64,000 nucleotides of DNA. Origin: Melioribacter roseus P3M-2. GTDB lineage: Bacteria; Bacteroidota; Ignavibacteria; Ignavibacteriales; Melioribacteraceae. The first letter of the stretch is position 1. Each line of letters starts with the position of its first letter. Both the position numbers and the translations under genes were made by a program. Shown one piece after another: positions 1-10,032 of this stretch. The DNA lies in the NCBI RefSeq assembly GCF_000279145.1, contig NC_018178.1, positions 2,276,001 through 2,340,000 on the forward strand, written 5' to 3'. The notes beneath the pieces are model-generated. The model did no database searches and was not told where the DNA came from. It saw only the letters and a program-made list of their open reading frames with translations.

Positions 1-1158
1 CATAAGTCGATTGACGCTCCGATTCAATTTAACGCTCTGCTCTTTATCCCGAAGAAAAGCGACGAATTTTTCTGGATCGACAGGGACAATTACGGATTGG
101 ACCTCTACGTAAGAAAAGTTCTCATTCAACACAAGAATAAAGACCTTCTGCCGGAGTATCTCGGTTTTGTTAAAGGCGTTGTCGATTCTGAAGACCTGCC
201 CCTCAATATTTCGAGGGAGACACTCCAGGAAAATGTAATTTTCAACAAGATAGCCTCGAGCGTTACTTCAACCGTACTTTCGTATCTTGCCGAGAAAGCT
301 AAAAACGACAGGCAAGGATATGAAAATTTCTGGAAGGAGCACGGTAAAATATTTAAACTCGGTTATGTCGACTTCGGCAACAGGGAAAAATATATCGAAT
401 TGCTCCGTTTCAATTCGTCTTTCTGCAAAGACGAAACCGAAGTGATTTCACTCGAAGAATATGCCGGCAGAATGAAAGAAAATCAAAAGGATATTTATTA
501 CGCAAGCGGACCCAACCGCGAAGCGATTCTGAGTAATCCTCATATCGAAATCTTTAAGAATAAAGGCATCGAAGTCCTTTGCCTCTTTGATCCCGTCGAC
601 GAACTGGTAATAAATTCCATCGGCAAGTATAAAGATTATCCCCTTAAGTCGATTGAAAACGCAGACGCAAAAGCGCTGGAAAATATCAAAAGCGATGAAA
701 AAGAATCGGAAGAAAAGAAAGAAGAATTAAGCAAAGACGACAAAAAACATTTCAGCAGTCTGCTTGCAAAAATGAAAAAAATACTGGGAGATAAAGTTGA
801 AGACGTAGTCGAATCCCAAAGGCTTGTGGAAAGTCCCGCCTGTCTTGTATCGACAAGCGACGGTTTAACATCCACAATGGAAAAAATCCTAAGAATGACG
901 AATAAAGAAATTCAACCGAGCAAGAAACGTCTTGAGATTAATCCGAACAATAAATTAATCCGCAACTTGCTGGAAGTCTTCAAGAAAGATTCGAACGACG
1001 AGGTAATAAAAGAAGTTACTGAACAGCTTTATTATATTTCACTGCTCAACGACGGCGAGTTGACCGATCCCCATTATTTTACTTCGCTGGCGAACAAATA
1101 CCTGGAAGAATCGAGTTCCTGGTATATCGATTACTCGAATAAAGGAAATAATGAATAA
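1..1158 (+). CDS. htpG: Chaperone HtpG (Hsp90), C-terminal part
   Basis: The reading frame is open from the first base, so the gene begins outside the window and about 385 C-terminal residues are present. They cover part of the middle domain and the dimerisation domain of a bacterial Hsp90, an ATP-driven cytosolic chaperone. Seen: the middle-domain signature SEDLPLNISRETLQ, and later VESPACLVSTSDG followed by MEKILRMTN, typical of the C-terminal domain. The stretch around residues 200-225 is charged and Lys/Glu-rich. The stop overlaps the start of the next gene by 8 bases. The family assignment is secure; the N-terminal ATPase domain cannot be judged. Confidence 0.95.
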   Translation, partial: HKSIDAPIQFNALLFIPKKSDEFFWIDRDNYGLDLYVRKVLIQHKNKDLLPEYLGFVKGVVDSEDLPLNISRETLQENVIFNKIASSVTSTVLSYLAEKAKNDRQGYENFWKEHGKIFKLGYVDFGNREKYIELLRFNSSFCKDETEVISLEEYAGRMKENQKDIYYASGPNREAILSNPHIEIFKNKGIEVLCLFDPVDELVINSIGKYKDYPLKSIENADAKALENIKSDEKESEEKKEELSKDDKKHFSSLLAKMKKILGDKVEDVVESQRLVESPACLVSTSDGLTSTMEKILRMTNKEIQPSKKRLEINPNNKLIRNLLEVFKKDSNDEVIKEVTEQLYYISLLNDGELTDPHYFTSLANKYLEESSSWYIDYSNKGNNE

Positions 1159-2095
1159 GAAAAAAATAGTTATTACCGGAGGAGCCGGTTTTATAGGGAG
1201 CCATATAGCCGAAGCCTGGCTCGAAAAAGGCGCCGAAGTTCATATTATTGACAATCTTAGAACCGGCTTCCTTTCCAATATTGAAAAACTAGACGGGATT
1301 ATTTTTCATAATGGCAGCATAACAGACAAAGAATTGGTGTTCGAAGCGACAAAAGACGCCGATTATCTGCACCATCTGGCCGCGGTTATATCCGTGCCCG
1401 AATCGATCGAAAATCCAGAGGAATGTATCGATATAAATGTGGGCGGATTGATAAATATTCTCGAAGCGGCTAAGGTAAATAAAATTAAAAAGGTAGTGTT
1501 CAGCAGTTCCGCCGCTGTATACGGCGACAATCCCGAGCTGCCGAAATCGATCCATTCGCCCGTATTTCCCAAATCGACATACGGTATTACAAAACTCGAC
1601 GGCGAATTTTATCTTAAAATGTACCATGAACAATTCGGAGTCAACGGAATCGCTCTACGATACTTCAATGTGTTCGGAGCCAGGCAGAATCCCGCTAGTC
1701 AATATGCCGCGGCTGTGCCCATTTTTATTACTAAAGCCCTCAAGGATGAAGATATAACCGTATTTGGCGACGGAAATCAAACGCGCGATTTTATCTATGT
1801 TAAAGATGTTGTAAAGGCAAATATCCTGGCAGCCGAATCGGAGATCGAACAGGGGACTTATAATGTGGCTACGGGAGAAAGCATTACGATAAACGACCTT
1901 GCCCGGATGATTGTCGATATAACCGGAAGCAATTCGAAGATTGTGCATCTCGAAGAACGGCCGGGCGATATTAAACACAGCGCGGCTTCGATTTCGGAAA
2001 CTATAACAGAACTCGGATTTGCGCCCGAAATACCTCTTAAGACGGCGCTGGAAGAAACTATCCGTTCTTACAAATCAAACGGAATTAAGGAATAA
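1151..2095 (+). CDS. NAD-dependent epimerase/dehydratase (UDP-glucose 4-epimerase-like)
   Basis: A 314-residue extended short-chain dehydrogenase of the sugar-nucleotide epimerase family, cytosolic and NAD-binding. The N-terminal Rossmann motif is TGGAGFIGSHIAE. The catalytic elements are SSSAAVYG (Ser) and YGITK (Tyr-x3-Lys). The motif RYFNVFGARQNP is typical of GalE/WbpP-type epimerases, which interconvert UDP-glucose/UDP-galactose or the N-acetyl forms; the exact substrate cannot be read from sequence. The start codon lies inside the end of htpG (8-base overlap), which suggests translational coupling although the two functions are unrelated. Length and motifs are normal for the family. Confidence 0.9.
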   Translation: MNKKKIVITGGAGFIGSHIAEAWLEKGAEVHIIDNLRTGFLSNIEKLDGIIFHNGSITDKELVFEATKDADYLHHLAAVISVPESIENPEECIDINVGGLINILEAAKVNKIKKVVFSSSAAVYGDNPELPKSIHSPVFPKSTYGITKLDGEFYLKMYHEQFGVNGIALRYFNVFGARQNPASQYAAAVPIFITKALKDEDITVFGDGNQTRDFIYVKDVVKANILAAESEIEQGTYNVATGESITINDLARMIVDITGSNSKIVHLEERPGDIKHSAASISETITELGFAPEIPLKTALEETIRSYKSNGIKE

Positions 2096-2132
2096 TTCGA
2101 GTCTGACATTTTTTAATAAAAAAATCTTTTTG

Positions 2133-2140
2133 TAACTTTG
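2133..2140 (+). promoter_or_regulatory. Possible Bacteroidetes-type -7 promoter element
   Basis: TAACTTTG matches the TAnnTTTG element of Bacteroidetes promoters. It lies about 60 bases before the histidine kinase gene and has a T-rich stretch some 20 bases upstream. Whether this organism's sigma factor uses that consensus is not known, so the call is weak. Confidence 0.3.
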
Positions 2141-2201
2141 CTGCAAGTGATTGGATTATATATTAGCACAGGTGGTTCCAATAAAAGGGTAATATAGGGT
2201 T

Positions 2202-2891
2202 TTGGAAGATTATATCCAGAATAACAAACTGACGCTATTAGGTAAGTTAACGGCAGGATTGTTGCACGAAATTCGCAACCCTCTTACTGTCATTAAATTG
2301 AATCTCGACTATCTCAACATGTTCGAAAAAGAACTTTCTTCCGAGCTGAGAGAATCGGTGGCGTCTTCGCTGGAAGCTTTCGAACGGATTAATTTTATAA
2401 TCAGCGACGTGCTCGATTTCACTCGTAAATCGGGCGACCGCCAGAAAAGCGTTTCCATTAATACAATTGCAGAAAGAGCAATCGATATTATCTCTTTTAC
2501 CGCTTCCAAAAGAAACATTAATGTTATTAAAGAGTTCGATCCGAACATTCCGGAGATTAATATTAACGAGAATAAATTGCTGCAGGTGATGCTCAATTTG
2601 ATTAATAACAGTATCGAAGCTTCGAAGGATAAAAGCGATATTTATGTGAGAACGTCATACGCCGAAACTCCGGAAAACAAAAAAATTGTCTGGGAAGTCG
2701 AAGATTTCGGATGCGGCATAAAAGACGAAGATAAAGAAAAAATTTTGTCCGGATTTTACACAAGCAAGGTTAAGGGAAGCGGAGTAGGACTGACGGTTTG
2801 CAAAAGATTGCTCGAAGAAATGGGCGGTCAACTCGGCTTTGAATCCGAATACGGAAAAGGCTCAAGGTTTTTTATCACATTTGTTTTTTAA
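2202..2891 (+). CDS. Soluble sensor histidine kinase (NtrB-like, no input domain)
   Basis: A 229-residue two-component kinase core. The H box is LLHEIRNPL with His22 as the phosphoacceptor, the N box is NLINNSIEAS, and the G boxes are EDFGCGI and GSGVGLTV. There is no transmembrane segment or recognisable PAS/GAF sensor: the protein begins about 20 residues before the H box. The start is a TTG; an in-frame TAA lies four codons upstream, so no longer N-terminus is possible. The gene ends 11 bases before a sigma-54 response regulator, its obvious partner. How it senses anything is unclear; it may depend on another protein. Confidence 0.88.
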   Translation: MEDYIQNNKLTLLGKLTAGLLHEIRNPLTVIKLNLDYLNMFEKELSSELRESVASSLEAFERINFIISDVLDFTRKSGDRQKSVSINTIAERAIDIISFTASKRNINVIKEFDPNIPEININENKLLQVMLNLINNSIEASKDKSDIYVRTSYAETPENKKIVWEVEDFGCGIKDEDKEKILSGFYTSKVKGSGVGLTVCKRLLEEMGGQLGFESEYGKGSRFFITFVF

Positions 2892-2902
2892 CTCGGGTAA
2901 TT

Positions 2903-4294
2903 ATGGAACCGAAAATTCTAATTATTGACGACGACGATCTGGTTTCGCTGTCTCTCAAAAAAGTGCTGGTTAAACAGGGCTATGCAGTGGATGTATGCAA
3001 CGACGCAGGACAGTGGGCGGACGTTGTTAAAAATTTTCAACCCGATTTGATCCTCCTCGATATTTATCTGACTACGCATAACGGCATCGATATTCTTAAA
3101 CTGATTAAAAAAGATTACACCGCATTGCCGGTTATAATGATTACCGGTTATGCCGACATTAAAATGGCCGTCACGTCGATTAAACTCGGCGCTTTCGACT
3201 TTCTGTTAAAACCGATCGATCTGGAACAACTAAATATCGTTCTCGACAAAGCTCTCGAAAATATTAAACTGAGAAGCGAGATCGACAGACTCCATACGAT
3301 TCTGGAAACGGATAAATTGACCAAAGAATTCTTCGGACGAAGTCCCAAAATTCAACGTCTCCTCGATTCGGTCGAAAAACTGGCTTCGAGCAGCGATACA
3401 ACGATTCTACTCGAAGGAGAAAGCGGCACCGGTAAAGAAGTTTTTGCGCGGTTTATTCATCAAAACAGTCCGAGAGCCTCGGCTCCGTTTATTACTATCA
3501 ATTGCGGTTCGATCCCGAGGGAATTGGCTGAAAGCGAATTGTTCGGGCACGAAAAAGGAGCTTTTACGGGAGCTTCTCAGAAAACCAAAATGGGAAAATT
3601 CGAGCTTGCAAACAACGGCACGCTTCTGCTCGATGAAATCGGCGAACTGAGCCTCGAAATGCAGGTTAAACTTTTGCGCGTTTTGCAGGAAAGAAAATTT
3701 TATCGGCTCGGCGGCGAAAAAGAAATAAGCGTAAACGTACGGGTACTTGCCGCAACGAACCGGAACCTGGAAGAAGAAGTTAAAAAAGGGAATTTCCGCG
3801 AAGACTTGTTCTATCGTCTTAACGTTGTAAAAATCGACATTCCGCCTTTAAGGGAACGGCAGGAAGATATTCCGTTTATAGCATATTCATTCCTGCAGGA
3901 ATTTAATCAGAAATTCAATAAATCGATTAACGGTATCGATCCCGCCGCTCTCGATTTGTTAAAGTCATACAGGTGGAAAGGAAATATCCGCGAGCTTAGA
4001 AACGTTATGGAGAGGGTTGTCCTTCTCTGCGAAGAAGACATGCTTAGAGTTCATCATTTTGCATTTCTAATCGAAAATAAGTCGGAAGAAGATAACGATT
4101 CCGACGCCTTCGTTCTGAAAATACCTTCCAAAGGCATCACGATGGACGAAGTCGTTAAGACATTGATACAGAAAACCCTTTTGATTACAAACGGCAATCA
4201 GGTACAGGCGGCAAAAATCCTCGGACTGTCGAGGTCAAAACTCCGTTACAGAATGGAACAGCTCGGAATTGAAGTTACCAAACAAATAAACTAA
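2903..4294 (+). CDS. Sigma-54-dependent response regulator (NtrC family)
   Basis: A 463-residue transcriptional activator. Domains in order: receiver (residues 1-120, phosphoacceptor Asp53 in LILLDIYL), AAA+ ATPase (about 145-385) with Walker A EGESGTGKE, the sigma-54 contact loop GAFTGA, Walker B TLLLDEIGEL and the RELRNVMER segment, and a C-terminal Fis-type helix-turn-helix (QAAKILGLSRSKLRYRM). It should be phosphorylated by the kinase just upstream and activate sigma-54 promoters by ATP hydrolysis. Target genes are not evident; the next gene, an outer-membrane barrel 15 bases downstream, may be co-transcribed. Confidence 0.95.
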   Translation: MEPKILIIDDDDLVSLSLKKVLVKQGYAVDVCNDAGQWADVVKNFQPDLILLDIYLTTHNGIDILKLIKKDYTALPVIMITGYADIKMAVTSIKLGAFDFLLKPIDLEQLNIVLDKALENIKLRSEIDRLHTILETDKLTKEFFGRSPKIQRLLDSVEKLASSSDTTILLEGESGTGKEVFARFIHQNSPRASAPFITINCGSIPRELAESELFGHEKGAFTGASQKTKMGKFELANNGTLLLDEIGELSLEMQVKLLRVLQERKFYRLGGEKEISVNVRVLAATNRNLEEEVKKGNFREDLFYRLNVVKIDIPPLRERQEDIPFIAYSFLQEFNQKFNKSINGIDPAALDLLKSYRWKGNIRELRNVMERVVLLCEEDMLRVHHFAFLIENKSEEDNDSDAFVLKIPSKGITMDEVVKTLIQKTLLITNGNQVQAAKILGLSRSKLRYRMEQLGIEVTKQIN

Positions 4295-4309
4295 AGTTTA
4301 CTCCCCGAT

Positions 4310-5644
4310 ATGAGATTTTTATTCTTTTTAATTCCTTTTATTTTTGCCGCCAATCATAATTACGGGCAATATTTAAATCCTTATAACTCAGATTCCTACA
4401 TGGGAGGCGGATTAGGCATCAATTGGATTAACGGCGCTCCTCATTATTCATTCCGAATGTTCCCTGAATTTTCGATTTCGAAAGTAGGAATCGGACTTGA
4501 TTTGAGGATCGATTTTACATCCGACGGCAGAATCCGTTCTGAAAATTTCAACGAATTTTCGGATTACCTGAGCATGATTAGATATGTCAGGTACGGTCAG
4601 AAACACGATCCGTTATATATCCGTCTGGGCGCTCTCGATTATGCAACTTTGGGACACGGCAGCGTGCTCTATCTTTATAATAACAGTCCGTCATTGGATT
4701 CGCGAAAAACAGGGCTGGCATTCGACGCTGATTTTAACGAATACGGTTTCGAATCGGTGTATGGTAATTTCGGCAGTAGCGGATTGATCGGAGGGCGCAT
4801 CTATCTTAGACCGCTTAAATTTACTTCGTTGACGGAAATTCCGATTATCGGTTCAATTGAAATCGGCGCGACTCTGGTTACCGATACGGATGAAAATGCA
4901 GGTATTACGTCGGGAATGTTTGTCGATTCGCTTTTTGTAGCTACCCGTAAAGAAAGCAATCCTACTGTTGTGGGTTTTGATTTCGGACTTCCTGTTTTGA
5001 GATCCGATTTGGCGGACCTCGAGTTTTATGTTGAATACGCTAAGATAATAAACTTCGGCGGGGGAGCTTCTATCGGCGCTCTATTCGGATTTAAAGGTTT
5101 TTCTTTGTTAAAACTCCATGCAAGAATCGAAAGAAGATTCAACGGAAATAAATATATCCCGTCGTACTTTAATGCTCTTTATGAAATTGAAAGGTTTGCA
5201 TTGCAAAACGACAAAAAGACTTTTACGAGCAAATTAAGCGCATTAAATCGAGCAAAAGCGGGGAGCGGATATTTCGGTGAATTGGCAGGCGACTGGCTCG
5301 GTATTCTAAAAATTACAGGAAGTTTCAGTAAAAACGACGGAATGAACGACGGCATTCTGCATTTACAAGCGGTATTCAACTCTGAAAATTTCCCGTATCT
5401 ATTTCGCGCCGGGTACGACAAAGGGGGCATCGGTAAATTATCGGATTTTTTCGGCGCCGACGAGCGTTCATTTGTATTTGCAGAAGCAGGTTATAAATTT
5501 CAAAGGTATTTTCTTTTTTCTGTTTTTTACAGCTGGACATTCGAACCCGTGAGGAATCGCTTAAACGAAATCAAAGGCTACAAACCTCAAAGAAGAATCG
5601 AACCGAGAATCTCGTTTATTTACCCGATCGGAAACGGAAACTGA
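4310..5644 (+). CDS. Predicted outer-membrane beta-barrel protein, function unknown
   Basis: A 444-residue exported protein. It begins with a short hydrophobic signal peptide (RFLFFLIPFIFAA) followed directly by a mature region of alternating hydrophobic and polar strands rich in Gly, Tyr and Phe, such as the MGGGLGINWING region and several FGFxG-type turns. There is no plug domain, catalytic motif or sorting domain. The pattern is that of an outer-membrane barrel. It lies 15 bases after the NtrC-type regulator, so it may share its transcript. I do not recognise a specific family. Confidence 0.6.
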   Translation: MRFLFFLIPFIFAANHNYGQYLNPYNSDSYMGGGLGINWINGAPHYSFRMFPEFSISKVGIGLDLRIDFTSDGRIRSENFNEFSDYLSMIRYVRYGQKHDPLYIRLGALDYATLGHGSVLYLYNNSPSLDSRKTGLAFDADFNEYGFESVYGNFGSSGLIGGRIYLRPLKFTSLTEIPIIGSIEIGATLVTDTDENAGITSGMFVDSLFVATRKESNPTVVGFDFGLPVLRSDLADLEFYVEYAKIINFGGGASIGALFGFKGFSLLKLHARIERRFNGNKYIPSYFNALYEIERFALQNDKKTFTSKLSALNRAKAGSGYFGELAGDWLGILKITGSFSKNDGMNDGILHLQAVFNSENFPYLFRAGYDKGGIGKLSDFFGADERSFVFAEAGYKFQRYFLFSVFYSWTFEPVRNRLNEIKGYKPQRRIEPRISFIYPIGNGN

Positions 5645-6295
5645 TTATTCGAAATTGTCAAAAATAAATTTTTTGAATTCCTCCACACTGTAGAATTTGA
5701 AATCGGCTTCAACGCCGGAGAATTTCTCCCTCGAAAATTTATCCCACAAGACGAGAGCGCATTTAACGCCGGCATCGCGGGCGGCTTTAACGTCATTTGC
5801 AACGTCTCCTACCATCAATACTCGTTCGCCTTGAAGATTGAATCTGGAAAGGAAGAGCCTAATCCCTTCGGGATCGGGTTTGTGTTTTTCAACATCGTCG
5901 CCGGTTATTATCAAATCGAAGTAATCGATTAAACCGAGTTCTTTTAATGTGATTTCGGAGGATTTTCTTCCTTTGCCTGTGAAAATTCCTACCGGTATCG
6001 AGCGGCTTTTTAAGAAGATTAAAACTTCTTCTATGCCGGGATATGCGGGCGCTTTTTCTTTGTGGTTCTTCCGGTAATATTCGTAGTAATCGTTTCTTGC
6101 CTCGCCGTATCTTTCAGCCATATACTCTTTAAGGATAACGTCTTCGGTGGGACCGAAAAGAGCGACTATTTCGTCGTTGCTCATTCTCTTGTTCAGATAT
6201 TTCTCGATAACATGGTTGAATGTATCGAATATAAGCTCGTGAGTGTCGGCAAGAGTTCCGTCGATGTCGAAAATAATTCCGTCAAAATTTTTCAT
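5645..6295 (-). CDS. HAD-superfamily phosphatase (phosphoglycolate phosphatase-like)
   Basis: A 216-residue cytosolic HAD hydrolase. Motif I is FDIDGTLADT with the nucleophile Asp, motif II is FTGKGR, the conserved Lys lies in KHKPDPEG, and motif IV is MVGDVANDVKAA. An alpha-helical cap domain sits between motifs I and II. The layout is that of phosphoglycolate phosphatase/PGMB-like enzymes, but substrate cannot be assigned from sequence. Its start abuts the end of the upstream minus-strand gene (adjacent bases), so the two are probably one operon. It is convergent with the barrel gene, with no spacer. Confidence 0.88.
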   Translation of the reverse strand: MKNFDGIIFDIDGTLADTHELIFDTFNHVIEKYLNKRMSNDEIVALFGPTEDVILKEYMAERYGEARNDYYEYYRKNHKEKAPAYPGIEEVLIFLKSRSIPVGIFTGKGRKSSEITLKELGLIDYFDLIITGDDVEKHKPDPEGIRLFLSRFNLQGERVLMVGDVANDVKAARDAGVKCALVLWDKFSREKFSGVEADFKFYSVEEFKKFIFDNFE

Positions 6296-8092
6296 TCATT
6301 TTACCAGTTTGTTTAAGTTCAGATTATAGATGGCGCCGTCGGCTGTGGCGATTAATAAATTTGAGTCGGACAGTGGCAATACTCCGATAATCGGCGAGTT
6401 GCCCACTGAAAGAAGCCGTTCGATATTTTTGTCGCCGTTCCATAAATATACAATTCCGTCGACAGCCAGGAGATACCGGTTGTCTTTAATGGCAAGCGGA
6501 GGAAATGCATGGAAGCGAATTTTTTGGTCGAGTTTGATTTCTTTAATTGTATTTCCTTTGTGTACGGCAAATGCATATAAATTTTCCTCGTCAAACGAAA
6601 ATATGTATTTGCCGTCGCCGCTGAGACTTATTTCTTTCCTTAATTTATACCTGTCTCTGTACCAGTTCAATTTGCCGAGCAGATAATCAATACAGAAAAG
6701 TTGACCGTTGTCGGATACGACAAATATCGACTTTGATGAAATAACTAAATCGGAAGCCGAAAGGTTGTCTCCTTTCCGGTATTTCCAGCGCCAGATGAAA
6801 AGTCCCGTTCGCGCGTCGATGCAATATAAAAAACCGTCGTCGGATGTGTAGAAAATTTTATTCTCGCGGAGAATAAGGTTGTCGTTGATAGCTTCTTTCG
6901 ATATGTCATTAACCCAATATTCCTGCAAAGTTTCGAGATCGTAACAGTAAACTTTTCCTTCGTTTGTGCCGAAGACCAGGGCTTTTTTGGAATTAGTGAC
7001 TTTGGGAATCATTAATTCTTTGTCGCCAGAATATTCAATCGGCAAGAGGGAAGTAGTGACGTATTCATTGAATCCGATCGACTGGATTTGCTCGCCCGTC
7101 AAACTGATTGATTGCAAGTCGCCTTGAAAAGTAACCGCATTTAAAGTCCGGTCTGCTATTGTAATAGAGCCGTAAACATCGCCGTTTAAATCATAATCCC
7201 ATAAAATTTCGCCGGTAGTATCTCTGCATGTCAGAATGCCCGCTGCGTCTGCAGCAAAAATTTTGTTGTTGAAAAAAAACGGACGACTGTATAAATCGTT
7301 CTCCAAACGCGTTTTAAATACAATGGCTGAATCCGGCAAATTATCTGTGTCGATTTCTATCTCTTCTTTTGATACTTCAATTCTTTTGTCTATAACTTCT
7401 AACAATTTACCAGAACGTATTATTATCGAGTCGGCTGTAATACGGATTTCGGGAATTTCCCATTTATTTGATTTATCCGGTTTGAAATTTTCAAGATTGA
7501 GAGCCGGATAGCCGTATAAATTTGTCAACTCGGTTTGTGGAGAGTTTCCGCAGACGATAAGTTTTAGATTTTTGGAAGCGATTAGCTTCATCGCCTCTTT
7601 CCAGTTGTCAGCCGTATTGTTAATCGGTTCGGGAAGGAAAAGATAAATCTCGTCCGATAATGAAATTGTGTCGAGAGTTTCATTTAGCCAGTTAAAAATT
7701 TCGCCTGAAAAATGCCGATAGTTTTTGTAAGGTATGATGGGCGAAACGCCCAGCAAGAAAAAATCGGCGGCTTTCAAATCGAACCTGTCGTTGAATATTT
7801 CGGGCATTTCCAAAAGCGCATTTAACTTTGAAAGATTATCTGCCGAAGGAAGTATAAGCGTTTCTTTGTTAACCTTGTTTAAAAATGTTTTAATTTTATC
7901 TGCCGATTGATCTTCGCCGGTTAAATCTCCGAGCAAAATGACTATGTCGGCGTCGCTTTCATAGTTTATGTAATACGTTAAGGAATCGAGTCCGGAAGAA
8001 AGTTCTGGAGAAGAAATAACCGCGACGTTTAAACTTTGCGCAGACAGCGCGTATGCGGAAAAAAGAATTAGTATCGGAAATAATCGTTTCAT
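6296..8092 (-). CDS. Exported protein with metallophosphatase-like N-terminus and PQQ-type beta-propeller
   Basis: A 598-residue secreted protein. A cleavable signal peptide (LFPILILFSAYALSAQ) leads into a region of about 200 residues that resembles a calcineurin-like phosphoesterase (ADIVILLGDLTGED). The usual GNH[DE] motif is not seen (LILPSADN stands about where it would be), so this part is probably catalytically dead. The rest, from about residue 255, is a PQQ-like propeller with repeats such as GKVYCYDLETLQEYW, GFLYCIDARTGLFIW and GQLFCIDYLLGKLNW. BamB has a similar propeller, but I infer only a scaffold or binding role. RBS AAGGAC lies before the start. Confidence 0.6.
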   Translation of the reverse strand: MKRLFPILILFSAYALSAQSLNVAVISSPELSSGLDSLTYYINYESDADIVILLGDLTGEDQSADKIKTFLNKVNKETLILPSADNLSKLNALLEMPEIFNDRFDLKAADFFLLGVSPIIPYKNYRHFSGEIFNWLNETLDTISLSDEIYLFLPEPINNTADNWKEAMKLIASKNLKLIVCGNSPQTELTNLYGYPALNLENFKPDKSNKWEIPEIRITADSIIIRSGKLLEVIDKRIEVSKEEIEIDTDNLPDSAIVFKTRLENDLYSRPFFFNNKIFAADAAGILTCRDTTGEILWDYDLNGDVYGSITIADRTLNAVTFQGDLQSISLTGEQIQSIGFNEYVTTSLLPIEYSGDKELMIPKVTNSKKALVFGTNEGKVYCYDLETLQEYWVNDISKEAINDNLILRENKIFYTSDDGFLYCIDARTGLFIWRWKYRKGDNLSASDLVISSKSIFVVSDNGQLFCIDYLLGKLNWYRDRYKLRKEISLSGDGKYIFSFDEENLYAFAVHKGNTIKEIKLDQKIRFHAFPPLAIKDNRYLLAVDGIVYLWNGDKNIERLLSVGNSPIIGVLPLSDSNLLIATADGAIYNLNLNKLVK

Positions 8093-8223
8093 ATAAAAAG
8101 TCCTTATTGTACGACTACAAATTTAATAAAAAATCGATTGGCAAGGCGATTCCGGGAAAATGCTCAAATTGTAAATAGAGTCACTTATTCATATATTTCG
8201 CACCGGATTATTATTATATAGGC

Positions 8224-10017
8224 ATGCAAAACATACGTAATTTCTGTATTATCGCACATATAGACCACGGCAAATCGACCATAGCCGACGGATTGCTCGA
8301 ATTCACGCAAACAATTTCGGTGAGGGAAGCAAAAGAACAACTGCTCGACAGTCTCGACCTGGAGCGCGAAAGGGGAATTACCATTAAATCCCACGCCATT
8401 CAAATGAATTATAAAGCCGACGACGGCAATAATTACATTCTCAATTTAATAGATACTCCGGGACACGTCGATTTTTCTTACGAAGTATCCCGTTCGCTGG
8501 CCGCATGCGAAGGAGCCTTATTGGTTGTAGACGCGGCACAGGGCGTCGAAGCGCAAACAATATCGAATTTATACATGGCAATCGACGCGGGTTTGGAAAT
8601 AATTCCGGTAATAAATAAGATCGATCTACCCAGCGCAATGGTCGAGCAGGTAAAAAAGCAAATTATCGATTTGATCGGCTGTAAAGAAGAAGAAATAATA
8701 TTAGCCAGCGCAAAAACGCGTGTGGGTATAAAAGATATACTCGAAGCGATTGTGGCAAGGGTGCCCTCGCCGATGGGCGATCCGGACGCTCCGCTGCAAG
8801 CTCTCATTTTCGACTCGATATTTGATTCTTATCGCGGAGCGATCGCATATATAAGAGTTGTAAACGGGGTTATAAACGAAAAAGACGAAATAAAATTTTT
8901 TGCAAGCGGGAAAAAATATCTTGCAGAGGAAATCGGAATTCTCCGGTTAAACCGAATAAGAACCGGAAAATTGGAAGCCGGTAATGTAGGGTATCTTATT
9001 GCCAATGTTAAAGAATTGCAGGATACCAAAGTTGGCGATACTGTTACACATGCGCGCAACGGAGCTGAAAAACCGCTGCCCGGCTATAAAGAAATAAAAC
9101 CGATGGTCTACAGCGGGCTTTATCCGACCAATTCCGACGATTACGAGGATTTGAGAGACGCGCTCGAAAAATATAAACTGAACGATTCTTCATTGACCTT
9201 TACGCCCGAAACTTCCGCAGCCCTCGGATTCGGTTTCCGTTGCGGTTTCCTCGGTATGCTCCATATGGAAATTGTACAGGAAAGGCTCGAAAGAGAATTC
9301 GGACAGTCGATTGTCACGACTTTGCCTAATGTCGAATACTGGGTGTTCAAAAAAAACGGCGAAAAAATAATTGTCGATAATCCTGCTGATATGCCGCCGC
9401 AGGGTGAAATCGAGCGGGTGGAAGAGCCGTTTGTTAAAGCGCAAATCGTTACTCCAAGCGAATATATCGGGAACTTAATGCAGCTTGCAATTGAAAAAAG
9501 AGGTGTATATATAAATACTACTTATATTGACCCGACAAGGGCGGATATGGCCTTCGAATTCCCCCTGGCGGAAATTATCTTTGATTTTTATGATAAATTG
9601 AAATCGATTTCGCGCGGATATGCCTCGTTCGACTATGAATTTATCGGCTACAGAGAATCCGATTTGGTGAAGCTCGACATACTCCTAAACGGAGAAAAAG
9701 TAGACGCTCTTTCGGTAATCGTGCACGAAAAGAAAGCTTATACATGGGGACAAAAAGTCTGTTCCAAACTGAAAGAACTGATTCCCCGTCACATGTTCGA
9801 AATTGCCGTCCAGGCTGCTATTGGCAATAAGGTAATTTCAAGGACGAATATTAAAGCTCTCAGAAAAAATGTATTGGCTAAATGCTACGGCGGAGATATA
9901 ACCAGAAAACGAAAGCTGCTCGAAAAACAAAAAGAAGGTAAAAAGAGAATGAAACAAGTCGGAAATGTGGAAATTCCACAGGAAGCTTTCCTGGCCGTTT
10001 TGCAAATAGAAGACTAA
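8224..10017 (+). CDS. lepA: Elongation factor 4 (back-translocase LepA)
   Basis: A full-length 597-residue translational GTPase that acts on ribosomes. The G domain motifs are [10 protein letters not shown] (P-loop), the RGITIK switch, DTPGHVDF and NKIDLP. The family-specific C-terminal domain ends with the conserved region around [19 protein letters not shown] and [12 protein letters not shown]. No obvious Shine-Dalgarno precedes the ATG. The gene is followed after 15 bases by lepB, the classical lepA-lepB arrangement. It diverges from the propeller gene across a 131-base intergenic region. Confidence 0.97.
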   Translation: MQNIRNFCIIAHIDHGKSTIADGLLEFTQTISVREAKEQLLDSLDLERERGITIKSHAIQMNYKADDGNNYILNLIDTPGHVDFSYEVSRSLAACEGALLVVDAAQGVEAQTISNLYMAIDAGLEIIPVINKIDLPSAMVEQVKKQIIDLIGCKEEEIILASAKTRVGIKDILEAIVARVPSPMGDPDAPLQALIFDSIFDSYRGAIAYIRVVNGVINEKDEIKFFASGKKYLAEEIGILRLNRIRTGKLEAGNVGYLIANVKELQDTKVGDTVTHARNGAEKPLPGYKEIKPMVYSGLYPTNSDDYEDLRDALEKYKLNDSSLTFTPETSAALGFGFRCGFLGMLHMEIVQERLEREFGQSIVTTLPNVEYWVFKKNGEKIIVDNPADMPPQGEIERVEEPFVKAQIVTPSEYIGNLMQLAIEKRGVYINTTYIDPTRADMAFEFPLAEIIFDFYDKLKSISRGYASFDYEFIGYRESDLVKLDILLNGEKVDALSVIVHEKKAYTWGQKVCSKLKELIPRHMFEIAVQAAIGNKVISRTNIKALRKNVLAKCYGGDITRKRKLLEKQKEGKKRMKQVGNVEIPQEAFLAVLQIED

Positions 10018-10032
10018 TATTATTGGAACAAT

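Noticed and set aside
97-1158. htpG fragment as a complete gene starting with TTG at 97
   Set aside because: The frame is open to base 1 with family-matching residues upstream; the gene is cut by the window edge.
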